Source of the DNA: Bacteroidia bacterium
GTDB taxonomy: Bacteria > Bacteroidota > Bacteroidia > B-17B0 > Aurantibacillaceae
NCBI GenBank assembly: GCA_026003255.1
Contig: BPGX01000015.1
Coordinates: 1-32,920, forward strand
Reading direction: 5' to 3'
Length of the DNA stretch: 32,920 bases
Shown here: in pieces, positions 16,470 through 25,111 of the stretch
Numbering within the stretch: position 1 is the stretch's first letter
Layout: each line of letters begins with the position of its first letter
Notes under the pieces: generated by a model
What the model was told of the DNA's origin: nothing
Seen by the model: the letters and a program-made list of their open reading frames with translations, nothing else
Databases searched by the model: none
Made by a program: the position numbers and the translations under genes

Positions 16470-17282
16470 TTATTGTTTCGCAATCAAACGTACATTAAAG
16501 TACATATCATCATGTATAAAATTATCGGCAAACTCACTAAAGAATGATTTTGATTTAAATTTAATACCGTATTTGGTTCTATCAACATTAAAAGATGCTT
16601 CTGCCATTATTGCTTCATCGCCCATTTGAACAATACGAGTTACAAAATTTACTTCATTAGTAATGTTCTTAATAGTTAAGTTGGCAGTTACTTTGTAAGA
16701 ATTACCTTCAATAGTTTCTACTCGGGTAATTACCATTTTAGCCTGCGGAAAAGAATCAACACCAAAGAAATCAGCGGATTTTAAATGTCCTACTAATTTA
16801 CCATTTGATTCATCATCAGCAGGAATATCTAAACATACAATTGAGTTCATATCAATGGTAAATTCACCACCTGTTAAAACACCGTTTTCTACAACTATAT
16901 TACCTGATGCAAAATTTACGGTACCATTATGCTGTCCGCCAACTTTTTTACCTACCCACTCTAATTTAGCTTCATCTGCATTTATGGTATAAGTACCATT
17001 TATTAATTGAGCAGGAGCAATTTCATGTGAGTTTTGTTTATTGTCATGAGCAGCGTGTTCGCCTTTCATAGAAATATGCGGAGCAATAACTAATGAAACT
17101 ATGGACATTAACTTAATTAAGATGTTCATAGACGGGCCTGATGTGTCTTTAAATGGGTCTCCAACGGTATCACCGGTTACTGATGCCTTGTGCGGTTCTG
17201 ATTTTTTGTAATAAATCTGTCCGTTAATTTCTACGCCTTTTTCAAATGATTTTTTAGCATTATCCCATGCGCCACCTGCGTT
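16470..17282 (-). CDS. YceI-like domain plus C-terminal end of the membrane pyrophosphatase (downstream of a frameshift)
   Basis: The frame is open from about 17282. It first encodes the conserved end of a membrane pyrophosphatase: '[16 protein letters not shown]', '[20 protein letters not shown]' and the last membrane helix '[20 protein letters not shown]'. A His-rich linker ('[15 protein letters not shown]') and a YceI/polyisoprenoid-binding-type lipocalin-like domain follow without a stop ('[21 protein letters not shown]', '[10 protein letters not shown]', '[20 protein letters not shown]', '[10 protein letters not shown]'). The first ATG in this frame (17129) lies inside the pyrophosphatase helix, so a separate YceI gene starting there would have no normal signal peptide. 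The simplest reading is one protein of about 901 aa with 17231..19177. In solved pyrophosphatases the C-terminus faces the periplasm, which fits YceI. Confidence 0.85.
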   Translation of the reverse strand, partial: NAGGAWDNAKKSFEKGVEINGQIYYKKSEPHKASVTGDTVGDPFKDTSGPSMNILIKLMSIVSLVIAPHISMKGEHAAHDNKQNSHEIAPAQLINGTYTINADEAKLEWVGKKVGGQHNGTVNFASGNIVVENGVLTGGEFTIDMNSIVCLDIPADDESNGKLVGHLKSADFFGVDSFPQAKMVITRVETIEGNSYKVTANLTIKNITNEVNFVTRIVQMGDEAIMAEASFNVDRTKYGIKFKSKSFFSEFADNFIHDDMYFNVRLIAKQ

Positions 17283-19177
17283 ATGTTTGGAAACATTCCC
17301 ATTAACACACCTGATACGGTAACGCCTGCTAATAAACCGCCTAAAACTTCAGGTCCGAAATCAAAACCTACAATTACAGGAACAATTAAAGCAATAGCTC
17401 CCGGAGCAATCATTTCGCGAATACTTGCTTTTGTTGATATTTCTACACATTTTTCGTATTCAGGTTTTGCTTTGTATTCCATAATTCCGGGAATTTCACG
17501 GAATTGTCTGCGTACTTCATTTACCATATCCATTGCAGCACGCCCAACTGCAGCTATTGCTAATGATGAAAATATAAATGGAATCATTCCTCCAACAAAT
17601 AATCCTGCTAAAACATCGGCTTTGTATATATCAATTGCATCAATTCCGGCTACACCAACAAAGGCAGCAAATAAAGCTAATGAAGTTAAAGCTGCTGATG
17701 CAATTGCAAATCCTTTACCTGTTGCTGCTGTAGTGTTTCCAACTGCATCTAAATTATCGGTACGGTGACGAACTTCTTCCGGCAACTGGCTCATTTCTGC
17801 AATACCTCCTGCATTATCAGCAATTGGACCAAAAGCATCAATTGCTAACTGCATGGCTGTAGTTGCCATCATACCAGCTGCTGCAATAGCCACACCGTAT
17901 AATCCTGCAAATGCATACGAACCATAAATACCTGCAGCTAATACTAAAATTGGCAATACCGTACTTTCCATACCTACTGATAAACCACCAATAATATTGG
18001 TTGCGTGGCCGGTAGCTGATTGCTTAATAATTGAATTTACCGGACGCTTACCCATTGCAGTATAATATTCTGTAATAATACTCATAAAAGCACCTACAAC
18101 TAATCCTAAAACAATAGCATAAAATACCTGCATATTGGTAAACTCAACCCCTCGAATGTTCATAGTTTCCGGTAACATCCATTTTACAACAAAGAAATGA
18201 TAGCGATTGCCGGTTAATATAATGGATGACCAGTTTCCCATGTTTAATGCGCCTTGTACGCTACCATTTTCGTCTTTTACGCGTACAAACATCATCCCTA
18301 CAATTGAGAACATTAAGCCTACACCGGCAATTACCATAGGTAATAATACCGGAGCAATTCCTCCAAAATTATCTTCTGAAACTATTTCTCTTCCTAAAAC
18401 CATTGTAGCTAATATGGTTGCAACATACGAACCAAATAAATCGGCTCCCATTCCGGCAACATCACCTACGTTATCACCTACGTTATCTGCAATAGTTGCA
18501 GGGTTACGCACATCATCTTCAGGAATTCCGGCTTCTACTTTTCCAACTAAGTCAGCACCTACGTCAGCAGCTTTGGTATATATACCTCCGCCCACACGTG
18601 CAAATAAAGCGATAGATTCAGCTCCTAAAGAGAATCCTGCTAAAACCTCGAGTGCTTTTTCCATTTCAATTCCATTTACTCCGGCACCTGTGCTTACAAC
18701 GTACATGTTGTAAAACACGATAAATAGTGATCCTAAGCCTAATACTGCCAAACCGGCAACTCCTATTCCCATTACAGAACCTCCGGTGAATGATACTTGT
18801 AAGGCTTGTGCTAAGCTTGTGCGTGCTGCTTGGGTTGTTCGTACGTTCGATTTTGTTGCTATGTTCATTCCGATATATCCGGCAAATGCAGAGAATACGG
18901 CTCCTATTATAATGAAGGATACTGCTATTATTGGGCTGGAGGTTTCTACTGTTGTACCGGACCATGCTAATAATATCGCTGCGATAATTACGAAATACGA
19001 AAGTATTTTCCATTCTGCTTTTAAGAAGGCTAATGCTCCCTTTGCTATGTAACCGGCCAATTCTTGCATTTTGGCATCTCCGGCATCTTGTTTAGATACC
19101 CACGCTGATTTAACAGCCATAATAATTAAGCCTAAAATACCTAAGGCAGGAACTAAATAAATAACTAAGTCGTTCAT
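17231..19177 (-). CDS. hppA: Membrane-bound ion-translocating pyrophosphatase, main part (frameshifted at its end)
   Basis: This enzyme hydrolyses pyrophosphate and pumps H+ or Na+ across the inner membrane. Family motifs are intact: '[18 protein letters not shown]' and '[20 protein letters not shown]' (about residues 203-245), '[14 protein letters not shown]', and '[11 protein letters not shown]' near residue 480, where the Ala in place of Lys indicates the K+-dependent subfamily. It has about 15 hydrophobic helices. The frame fails near 17279-17287: the last residues '[17 protein letters not shown]' are an out-of-frame reading of '[16 protein letters not shown]'. The true C-terminus is in 16470..17282 and carries a YceI domain. 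H+ versus Na+ specificity cannot be settled here. A promoter-like site lies at 19262..19290. Confidence 0.93.
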   Translation of the reverse strand: MNDLVIYLVPALGILGLIIMAVKSAWVSKQDAGDAKMQELAGYIAKGALAFLKAEWKILSYFVIIAAILLAWSGTTVETSSPIIAVSFIIIGAVFSAFAGYIGMNIATKSNVRTTQAARTSLAQALQVSFTGGSVMGIGVAGLAVLGLGSLFIVFYNMYVVSTGAGVNGIEMEKALEVLAGFSLGAESIALFARVGGGIYTKAADVGADLVGKVEAGIPEDDVRNPATIADNVGDNVGDVAGMGADLFGSYVATILATMVLGREIVSEDNFGGIAPVLLPMVIAGVGLMFSIVGMMFVRVKDENGSVQGALNMGNWSSIILTGNRYHFFVVKWMLPETMNIRGVEFTNMQVFYAIVLGLVVGAFMSIITEYYTAMGKRPVNSIIKQSATGHATNIIGGLSVGMESTVLPILVLAAGIYGSYAFAGLYGVAIAAAGMMATTAMQLAIDAFGPIADNAGGIAEMSQLPEEVRHRTDNLDAVGNTTAATGKGFAIASAALTSLALFAAFVGVAGIDAIDIYKADVLAGLFVGGMIPFIFSSLAIAAVGRAAMDMVNEVRRQFREIPGIMEYKAKPEYEKCVEISTKASIREMIAPGAIALIVPVIVGFDFGPEVLGGLLAGVTVSGVLMGMFPNITQVAHGIMLKNHLKKA

Positions 19178-19261
19178 AACTCTAAATTGTGTGGTTTATT
19201 TGATTGTTTACGTTTACTTTACAAATTGAATTTCAATACAATTAACCCATTTTTGGGGCTG

Positions 19262-19290
19262 CAAACATACTAAAAAAAACGAAAATAAAA
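19262..19290 (-). promoter_or_regulatory. Candidate promoter of the pyrophosphatase gene
   Basis: On the minus strand TATGTTTG (complement of 19262-19269) exactly matches the -7 element TAnnTTTG. Upstream at 18 bases there is only a T-run, so the -33 element is weak. It leaves a leader of about 75-80 bases before ATG 19177, in which no other element was recognised. Confidence 0.5.
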
Positions 19291-19312
19291 ATCCTCCGAC
19301 CAGCGGAGGATT
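19290..19312 (-). terminator. Terminator of pdhB
   Basis: A perfect 9-bp stem AATCCTCCG / CGGAGGATT (19290-19298 with 19304-19312) is followed on the minus strand by a T-rich tract. It lies 22 bases after the pdhB stop at 19334 and directly before the pyrophosphatase promoter. Confidence 0.85.
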
Positions 19313-19333
19313 AATACATTATAAATGAACTTA

Positions 19334-19893
19334 TTAAGCTATATACATCACTTGCTTCACAGCTTTAATTACTCGCTCAGGGTTTGGCAAAAACTCTGCA
19401 ACAAGTGTTGGTGCATAGCCCAATGGTGTATCAGCAGTAGTAATTCTACGCACGGGTGCATCTAAATAATCAAAAGCATCGCGCTGAACTGCAAAAGTAA
19501 CTTCTGTGGCAATACTTGCAAGCGGCCATGCTTCTTCTACAATTACCAAACGATTGGTTTTCTTAACCGAGTTAATTACTGTTTCATAATCAATAGGACG
19601 AACGGTTCTTAAATCAACCACTTCGGCACTGATGCCCTCTTTTGATAATTCTTCGGCAGCAGCTAATGCTACTTTGGTAATTTTCCCAAAGGTAACAATG
19701 GTAACATCTGAACCTTCGCGTTTTACATCTGCTTTACCAATAGGGATAATATATTCTCCTTCAGGAACTTCTCCTACATCGCCATACATTTGCTCTGATT
19801 CCATAAAAATCACCGGATCATCATCGCGAATTGCTGCTTTTAGGAGACCTTTAGCGTCATAAGGATTTGAAGGTACTACTACTTTTAATCCGG
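19334..19893 (-). CDS. pdhB: Pyruvate dehydrogenase E1 beta subunit, C-terminal fragment
   Basis: This continues 19885..20313 after a one-base deletion near 19889-19893. The intact frame reads '[20 protein letters not shown]', '[14 protein letters not shown]', then the transketolase C-terminal domain ('[20 protein letters not shown]', '[13 protein letters not shown]', '[18 protein letters not shown]', '[20 protein letters not shown]'). The ATG at 19813 is internal. Together the two parts give about 326 aa, the usual length of PdhB, which forms the alpha2-beta2 E1 heterotetramer with PdhA and decarboxylates pyruvate for acetyl-CoA. No pdhA or pdhC lies in the window. Confidence 0.92.
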
Positions 19894-20313
19894 ACAGTTT
19901 GCATACCAGTTTTCAAAAGCCTGTGAGTGCTGAGCGGCTAATTGCCCTGCTGATGCTGTTGGTCCTCTAAATACAATGGGAATATTAAATTGTCCGCCAC
20001 TCATTTGATACATTTTGGCAGCAGAGTTTATTACTTGGTCAATTGCTACTAATGAAAAATTAAATGTCATAAACTCTATTATTGGGCGCAAACCATTCAT
20101 AGCAGCACCAACACCAATGCCTGCGAATCCTAATTCTGCAATGGGAGTATCAATTACACGTTTGGGGCCAAATTCCTCTAACATACCCTGGCTTACTTTG
20201 TAAGCGCCATTATATTCTGCAACTTCTTCGCCCATTAAAAAGATGCGCTCATCTTTGCGCATTTCTTCACTCATGGCTTCGCGAAGTGCTTCTCGAAATT
20301 GTATCTTTCTCAT
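19885..20313 (-). CDS. pdhB: Pyruvate dehydrogenase E1 beta subunit, N-terminal fragment
   Basis: This fragment encodes the pyrimidine-binding (transketolase-like) domain: '[19 protein letters not shown]', '[18 protein letters not shown]', '[20 protein letters not shown]', '[20 protein letters not shown]', with the thiamine-diphosphate-contacting '[14 protein letters not shown]' part intact. It ends artificially at 'YANCPD': where related proteins have '[10 protein letters not shown]', this sequence has one G too few (GGA read as GA), creating a stop. A homopolymer miscall is the simplest cause, as the enzyme is usually essential for aerobic growth. A TACTTTTG -7-like site (complement of 20340-20347) lies just upstream. 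Confidence 0.92.
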   Translation of the reverse strand: MRKIQFREALREAMSEEMRKDERIFLMGEEVAEYNGAYKVSQGMLEEFGPKRVIDTPIAELGFAGIGVGAAMNGLRPIIEFMTFNFSLVAIDQVINSAAKMYQMSGGQFNIPIVFRGPTASAGQLAAQHSQAFENWYANCPD

Positions 20314-20339
20314 GTGTATTTTTTGCTTTATAAAGTCGT

Positions 20340-20347
20340 CAAAAGTA
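20340..20347 (-). promoter_or_regulatory. Candidate -7 promoter element of pdhB
   Basis: On the minus strand TACTTTTG matches TAnnTTTG exactly, 27 bases before the ATG at 20313. No clear TTG was seen at the right distance upstream, which falls in the end of hldD. Confidence 0.35.
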
Positions 20348-20357
20348 AGGATATTTT

Positions 20358-21323
20358 TTAAAAGTATTTTTTAGGCATCAGATAATTCTGTACATAATCT
20401 TTTACCCCCTCCTCAAGCGAAGTGAAAGCTTTGTTATATCCTGCATTTTTTAACTTACTCATATCGGCCTCAGTAAAATACTGGTACTTATCACGAATAT
20501 CAATGGGTGTATCTATAAATTCAATATTAGGTTCTTTTCCTAAAGCATAAAAAGTGTTTTTGGCTAAATCTAAAAAAGTACGAGCTTTACCTGAACCTAA
20601 GTTATAAATGCCGCTTGCGGGTTTTTCTTTCATTAAAAACAAACACACATCTGCTACATCTTTTACATATACAAAATCGCGCAATTGCTCCCCGTCTTTA
20701 TAATCAGGATTATGGGAACGGAACAATTTTACCTGCCCTTTTTCCTGTATTTGATTAAAGGCATGAAATATTACGGATGCCATTCTACCTTTATGATATT
20801 CATTTGGACCATATACATTAAAAAATTTTAAGCCGGCCCAAAAAGGAGGTGTTAATGCTTGTTTCAACACCCACTTATCAAATTCATTTTTCGATTCTCC
20901 ATAAGGATTTAAAGGCTTTAACTTTTCTATTATTTCATGTTCATCTTTATAACCAAACTCGCCTAAACCATAGGTAGCAGCTGAAGAAGCATACACTAAT
21001 GGTATTCTGTTATTAGCACATAAATTCCATATTTCTTTACTGTAATTTACATTAAGTTTATCAAAAATACTTTTGTCAAATTCTGTAGTATCGGTACGTG
21101 CACCTAAATGAAAAACAAAGCTTACTTTGTCTCTGTTATCGCGCAACCAGTTTGGAAATTCATCGCGATTTACTTTCGCAACAACTTTTTTATTTTCATA
21201 ATTAGGCTTTTTATCCTCACGTGAAAAATCATCTACTATTACAATATTACTAAATCCTTCGGCATTTAATTTACCTACGAGATAACTGGCTATAAAACCT
21301 GCGGCTCCTGTTACTACTATCAT
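20358..21323 (-). CDS. hldD: ADP-L-glycero-D-manno-heptose-6-epimerase
   Basis: This 321-aa NAD(P)-binding short-chain dehydrogenase epimerises ADP-D-glycero- to ADP-L-glycero-D-manno-heptose for the LPS inner core. It has the Rossmann motif '[10 protein letters not shown]', the catalytic Ser region 'YASSAATYG' and the Tyr-x3-Lys pair in '[13 protein letters not shown]'. HldD-specific features are '[18 protein letters not shown]', '[14 protein letters not shown]' and '[17 protein letters not shown]'. These distinguish it from the two other epimerase-like genes in this window. It is followed closely on the same strand by pdhB, but that gene appears to have its own promoter. Confidence 0.92.
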   Translation of the reverse strand: MIVVTGAAGFIASYLVGKLNAEGFSNIVIVDDFSREDKKPNYENKKVVAKVNRDEFPNWLRDNRDKVSFVFHLGARTDTTEFDKSIFDKLNVNYSKEIWNLCANNRIPLVYASSAATYGLGEFGYKDEHEIIEKLKPLNPYGESKNEFDKWVLKQALTPPFWAGLKFFNVYGPNEYHKGRMASVIFHAFNQIQEKGQVKLFRSHNPDYKDGEQLRDFVYVKDVADVCLFLMKEKPASGIYNLGSGKARTFLDLAKNTFYALGKEPNIEFIDTPIDIRDKYQYFTEADMSKLKNAGYNKAFTSLEEGVKDYVQNYLMPKKYF

Positions 21324-21379
21324 TTTTAATTAGTTTAAAAGTATTAATGTGTCAAAGTGTTTAGGTTACGATTAACAAA

Positions 21380-22213
21380 TTAAAGAAAAATATCCTCTCT
21401 TACTTGTTCTATTATCTGTTTTTCTTGCGCCATGTTAAATAAGGTTTTAACAGCTCTTTTTCCTTCTTCTCCCAAATCAACTGAAAATTGATTTACATAT
21501 AAATTAATGTGTTTATACATCACCTCCTCATCCATTTCCTGTGCATGCTTTTTTACATATTCATAAGATGCTTTAGGATTAGCAAAAGCATATTCTACGC
21601 TTCTCCGCAATACGCGATTTATCGTTTGTTTTACATCATCCTTTAAATTTCTTTTTACTACTATACCTCCTAATGGGATTGCTGCATTGGCAAATTTTTC
21701 CCAAAATGCTCCTAAATCAGCTACTTTTGCCAATCCTCTTTGCTCGTAAGTAAAACGATTTTCATGTATCAGCAAACCTGCATCAAAACTGCCATTTAAA
21801 ACACCTTGTTCAATTTCAGAAAAAAGTAATTCTGTTTTATTTTTTATCTCAGGATAAGCAATGCTTAGTAAAAAATTAGCAGTTGTAAATTTACCGGGAA
21901 TAGCCACTTTCCACTCGCTTTTATATTTATGCAACGCGGGGCTGTCTTTTTTAACAACAAGCAAAGGGCCTACGCCAAAACCCAGAGCACTTCCTGCATC
22001 GAGCAATTGATACTCATCGGTTAAATAAGCAAAAGCATGATAACTAAGTTTAGTAATATCCAACTCGTTTCTGAATGCCATTTGATTTAACTCTTCCACA
22101 TCGTGCATGTGAACTGTAAAAGACAAACCTTCTGTATCAATTTTGCCATGCACCATAGCATCGAAAATATATGTATCGTTGGGGCATGATGAAAAACCTA
22201 AACTTAAATTCAT
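21380..22213 (-). CDS. mqnD: 1,4-dihydroxy-6-naphthoate synthase (futalosine menaquinone pathway)
   Basis: This 277-aa protein of the periplasmic-binding-protein fold acts in the cytoplasm, converting cyclic de-hypoxanthine futalosine to 1,4-dihydroxy-6-naphthoate. The N-terminal 'LGFSSCPNDTYIFDAMVHGK' is the MqnD signature, followed by 'DITKLSYHAFAYLTDEY', 'LLDAGSALGFGVGPLLVVK' and 'IPLGGIVVKR', all consistent with the family. It follows mqnB with a 3-base gap, so the two are co-transcribed. The rest of the pathway (mqnA, mqnC, mqnE) is not in the window. It shows this organism makes menaquinone by the futalosine route. Confidence 0.93.
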   Translation of the reverse strand: MNLSLGFSSCPNDTYIFDAMVHGKIDTEGLSFTVHMHDVEELNQMAFRNELDITKLSYHAFAYLTDEYQLLDAGSALGFGVGPLLVVKKDSPALHKYKSEWKVAIPGKFTTANFLLSIAYPEIKNKTELLFSEIEQGVLNGSFDAGLLIHENRFTYEQRGLAKVADLGAFWEKFANAAIPLGGIVVKRNLKDDVKQTINRVLRRSVEYAFANPKASYEYVKKHAQEMDEEVMYKHINLYVNQFSVDLGEEGKRAVKTLFNMAQEKQIIEQVREDIFL

Positions 22214-22216
22214 TGC

Positions 22217-22894
22217 TTAAAAATTATCGTAAATATTTAAAATACATTTATGCAGATTTTGCAATGCCAAAGGGATATTCCATGCATTGCGATTGCGTTT
22301 TTCTACATAATTGGATATACTTCTTATTTGTAGGCAAGGAATATTTTCCAAGCGGCAAGCGTACAAAAAAGCTGCACCTTCCATACTTTCGGTATAAGGA
22401 TGAAATAATTGAAAAACCTTTTCAATATTATCAACATTTCCATGCACCTTGTTTACAGTAATTCCGTTTACTTTAGGAAGATTTTCAATCGCTTGATTTT
22501 TCAAATCCCATTTATTTTCTATAACACCATTTGTAAATGGAAATTCATTTTTATCTATCAATCCTAAATCAAAAACTGATAAAAATTCTTCTCCGTTTTC
22601 AGCACCTAATTCGGCAAAACAATCGCTATATACATTTACAACCGAACCTAAATCAATATTACTATTAAAGCTTCCGGCTATACCTACATTTATAGCAAAG
22701 CGATATTTATCAGAAAGATATTTGCCTAAATAAAAAGCTGTTGAATGTATGCCAATACCTGTTACCAACACATCAATTTTATGCGACTGATAAATGTAAG
22801 AGCTTAAATTAGCGTTTTGCTTCTCTATAAAAGTAAAAGCATTAAGCAAATTTTCGATTTCTTTATGTGTAGCCGCAACCAATAAACTTTGCAT
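22217..22894 (-). CDS. mqnB: Futalosine hydrolase
   Basis: This 225-aa nucleoside-phosphorylase-fold enzyme splits futalosine into hypoxanthine and dehypoxanthine futalosine. Motifs are 'VAATHKEIENLL' at the N-terminus, 'VLVTGIGIHSTAFYLGKYL', 'INVGIAGSFNSNIDLGSVV', the active-site 'ESMEGAAFLYAC' and 'LQIRSISNYVEKRNRNAW'. The last motif separates MqnB from MTA/SAH nucleosidases. Its position directly upstream of mqnD confirms the role. It starts at ATG 22894, divergent to queD, with about 70 bases shared as promoter region. Confidence 0.92.
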   Translation of the reverse strand: MQSLLVAATHKEIENLLNAFTFIEKQNANLSSYIYQSHKIDVLVTGIGIHSTAFYLGKYLSDKYRFAINVGIAGSFNSNIDLGSVVNVYSDCFAELGAENGEEFLSVFDLGLIDKNEFPFTNGVIENKWDLKNQAIENLPKVNGITVNKVHGNVDNIEKVFQLFHPYTESMEGAAFLYACRLENIPCLQIRSISNYVEKRNRNAWNIPLALQNLHKCILNIYDNF

Positions 22895-22936
22895 GTGCGA
22901 AATTACAGATTTTTTAAGCCATTATAAATTATTAAT

Positions 22937-22944
22937 TACCTTTG
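22937..22944 (+). promoter_or_regulatory. Candidate -7 promoter element of the queD-folE operon
   Basis: TACCTTTG matches TAnnTTTG exactly, 20 bases before the ATG at 22964. A convincing -33 TTG was not seen. Confidence 0.4.
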
Positions 22945-22963
22945 CAATCATCCAAAATTATAT

Positions 22964-23377
22964 ATGATATACCTTACTAGAAAAGAGCATTTTAACGCTG
23001 CACATAAATTATATAATCCTAACTGGAGCAAAGAAAAAAACGAAGAAGTTTTTGGTAAATGTGCAAATGCCAACTGGCATGGTCATAATTTTAACATTTA
23101 TGTAACAGTTAAAGGCACTCCTAATCCTGAAACAGGTTTTGTAATGGATTTGAAGGAATTGAGCAGATTAATAAAAAAACATGTTGTTGAAGAGCTAGAT
23201 CATAAAAACATAAACTTAGATGTTCCATGGATGAAAGGATTAATGGCAAGCACTGAAAATATTGCCATTGAAATATGGAAACGCTTAGCTCCTGAAATTG
23301 AAAAGTATAATTGCAAACTTCATTCGATAAAATTATACGAAACAGAAAATAATTTCGTAGAATATTTTGGTGATTAA
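22964..23377 (+). CDS. queD: 6-carboxytetrahydropterin synthase / 6-pyruvoyl-tetrahydropterin synthase family
   Basis: This 137-aa pterin enzyme has zinc ligands at His14 ('NAAHK'), His39 and His41 ('NWHGHN'), the catalytic Cys33 in '[13 protein letters not shown]', the conserved 'GFVMDLKEL', 'LDHKNIN' and C-terminal '[10 protein letters not shown]'. Family members either make 6-carboxytetrahydropterin for queuosine (QueD) or 6-pyruvoyl-tetrahydropterin (PtpS). It is the first gene of an operon with folE, which supplies its substrate, dihydroneopterin triphosphate. No queC or queE is present, so QueD versus PTPS cannot be decided; the Cys-N-A-N-W-H-G-H layout is compatible with either. Confidence 0.9.
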   Translation: MIYLTRKEHFNAAHKLYNPNWSKEKNEEVFGKCANANWHGHNFNIYVTVKGTPNPETGFVMDLKELSRLIKKHVVEELDHKNINLDVPWMKGLMASTENIAIEIWKRLAPEIEKYNCKLHSIKLYETENNFVEYFGD

Positions 23378-23387
23378 AACATTTACA

Positions 23388-24014
23388 ATGACTGATAATA
23401 CTGAATTTAACAGCAATGAAGGTTATATTAAAATTGATAAATATGACCAGAAAAAAATTGAAACAATAGCTGCTCATTATAAAAATATTATCTCCGAAAT
23501 TGGCGAAGACCCCAATCGTGATGGCTTATTAAAAACTCCTGAGCGTGTTGCTAAAGCCATGCAATTTTTAACGCATGGATACGATATTAATCCTGAAGAT
23601 ATTTTACGTTCTGCCATGTTTGACGAAGATTACTCGCAAATGGTAATTGTAAAAGATATTGAAGTATATTCGATGTGCGAACATCATTTACTGCCATTTT
23701 TCGGAAAAGCACATATAGCATACATTCCAAATGGGAAAATTACAGGATTAAGTAAAATTCCTCGTGTGGTTGATGCATTTGCAAGAAGATTACAAGTCCA
23801 GGAAAGACTTACCAATCAAATAAGAGATTGTATTCAAAACACATTAAATCCGCTGGGAGTTGCTGTGGTAATAGAATGTTCTCATTTATGTATGCAAATG
23901 CGAGGTGTTCAAAAACAAAATTCTGTTACCACTACTTCGGCATTTACGGGCGAGTTTTTAAAAGAACCTACTCGTAAGGAGTTTATCAGTTTAATTGGCA
24001 GTAGATTGAGTTGA
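23388..24014 (+). CDS. folE: GTP cyclohydrolase I
   Basis: This enzyme converts GTP to 7,8-dihydroneopterin triphosphate for folate, queuosine or biopterin synthesis. The protein is 208 aa from ATG 23388. An upstream TTG at 23367 would overlap queD and add seven residues, so the ATG ten bases after the queD stop is preferred. Zinc and active-site motifs are intact: '[20 protein letters not shown]', '[20 protein letters not shown]', and '[17 protein letters not shown]'. The N-terminal '[18 protein letters not shown]' is also typical. Its operon with queD puts consecutive steps together. It is followed by a 209-base AT-rich gap without a gene. Confidence 0.96.
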   Translation: MTDNTEFNSNEGYIKIDKYDQKKIETIAAHYKNIISEIGEDPNRDGLLKTPERVAKAMQFLTHGYDINPEDILRSAMFDEDYSQMVIVKDIEVYSMCEHHLLPFFGKAHIAYIPNGKITGLSKIPRVVDAFARRLQVQERLTNQIRDCIQNTLNPLGVAVVIECSHLCMQMRGVQKQNSVTTTSAFTGEFLKEPTRKEFISLIGSRLS

Positions 24015-24022
24015 TAGAAGTT

Positions 24023-24057
24023 AGACAAAAGATAAAAGAACAAAGACGAAAGATATT
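24023..24057. repeat. Degenerate heptamer repeat in the folE-fabD spacer
   Basis: Five 7-base units all beginning with AGA: AGACAAA, AGATAAA, AGAACAA, AGACGAA, AGATATT. The rest of the 24015-24223 gap is AT-rich and shows no promoter consensus, ORF or RNA that I can identify. Confidence 0.6.
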
Positions 24058-24223
24058 TTAAATTTATGATTTTTAGAATTTAGAGGTTGGAATTTTTCAA
24101 TTTGAAATCTGCAATTTTATAATTAAATAACACAATGAATTTCTAAAAATCTCAACTAAATTCAATTAACATTTACAATTTAATACATTATAACTTTTAA
24201 ACTAATTTATAATACTAAAAAAC

Positions 24224-25099
24224 ATGAAAGCATACATTTTTCCGGGACAAGGTTCACAATTTCCTGGTATGGGAAAAGACCTTTACGAAAATAATCCAAT
24301 AGCAAAAGAATTATTTGAAAAAGCAAACGAAATTCTAGGTTTCCGTATTACCGATATTATGTTTAATGGAACTGAAGAAGAATTAAAACAAACCAAAGTT
24401 ACACAACCTGCTATTTTTCTTCATTCAGTAATTCTTGCTAAAACATTGGGAGAATCATTTAAACCCGATATGGTTGCAGGACACTCATTAGGTGAATTTT
24501 CCGCATTGGTGGGTAATGGTTCATTAAGTTTTGAAGACGGTTTAAAACTAGTTTATCAACGTGCTTTAGCCATGCAAAAAGCTTGCGAAGCAAAACCATC
24601 AACCATGGCAGCCGTGCTTGGGATGGATGATAGCAAAGTAGAAGAAATTTGTGCAGCTGTTGAAGGAATTGTAGTAGCTGCCAATTATAACTGTCCGGGG
24701 CAATTAGTAATTTCAGGAGAAATTGAAGCTGTAAATAAAGCTTGTGAAGCATTAAAAGCCGCAGGAGCAAAACGCGCCTTGGTACTGCCTGTTGGCGGAG
24801 CATTTCACTCTCCATTAATGGAGCCTGCTCGAGTAGAACTCGAAGCCGCTATAAATGCTACGCATTTTTCAAATCCTGTTTGTCCGGTTTACCAAAACGT
24901 AACGGCAAATGCAGTTAGCAATCCGGATGAGATAAAGAAAAATTTAATTGCACAATTAACCGCTCCGGTGCGATGGACACAATCGGTAAAACAAATGGTG
25001 GCTGATGGCGCCACACATTTTACTGAAGTTGGCCCGGGTAAAGTATTACAAGGACTTGTTAAGAAAATTGCTCCCGAAGCAGAAGTTGCAAGTGCATAA
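24224..25099 (+). CDS. fabD: Malonyl-CoA:acyl-carrier-protein transacylase
   Basis: This 291-aa cytoplasmic enzyme loads malonyl groups on ACP for fatty-acid synthesis. The conserved 'FPGQGSQFPGMGKDLYE' starts the protein. The nucleophile is Ser88 in 'GHSLGEFSAL', and His195 in 'GGAFHSPLM' completes the dyad. 'TEVGPGKVL' near the C-terminus is also standard. Length and motif order are normal and nothing is missing. No other fab gene is adjacent, which is common in this phylum. The small barrel protein 25112..25756 follows after 12 bases and may be co-transcribed. Confidence 0.96.
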   Translation: MKAYIFPGQGSQFPGMGKDLYENNPIAKELFEKANEILGFRITDIMFNGTEEELKQTKVTQPAIFLHSVILAKTLGESFKPDMVAGHSLGEFSALVGNGSLSFEDGLKLVYQRALAMQKACEAKPSTMAAVLGMDDSKVEEICAAVEGIVVAANYNCPGQLVISGEIEAVNKACEALKAAGAKRALVLPVGGAFHSPLMEPARVELEAAINATHFSNPVCPVYQNVTANAVSNPDEIKKNLIAQLTAPVRWTQSVKQMVADGATHFTEVGPGKVLQGLVKKIAPEAEVASA

Positions 25100-25111
25100 A
25101 AAAATCAACTC

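Noticed and set aside
17283..18713. Long plus-strand open frames opposite the pyrophosphatase gene (17283..17768, 18207..18713).
   Set aside because: Their translations are Pro/Ala/Ser/Thr/Ile-rich with no domain, as expected from the antisense of a helix-rich membrane protein with strong codon bias. The minus strand has an intact known family.
19885..19893. Programmed frameshift in pdhB.
   Set aside because: There is no slippery heptamer or following structure at the site, and pdhB is not known to use frameshifting. One missing base in a GG pair restores a normal full-length protein.
23367..23387. TTG at 23367 as the folE start.
   Set aside because: It overlaps queD and adds residues outside the family. 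ATG 23388 sits ten bases after the queD stop and gives the usual length.
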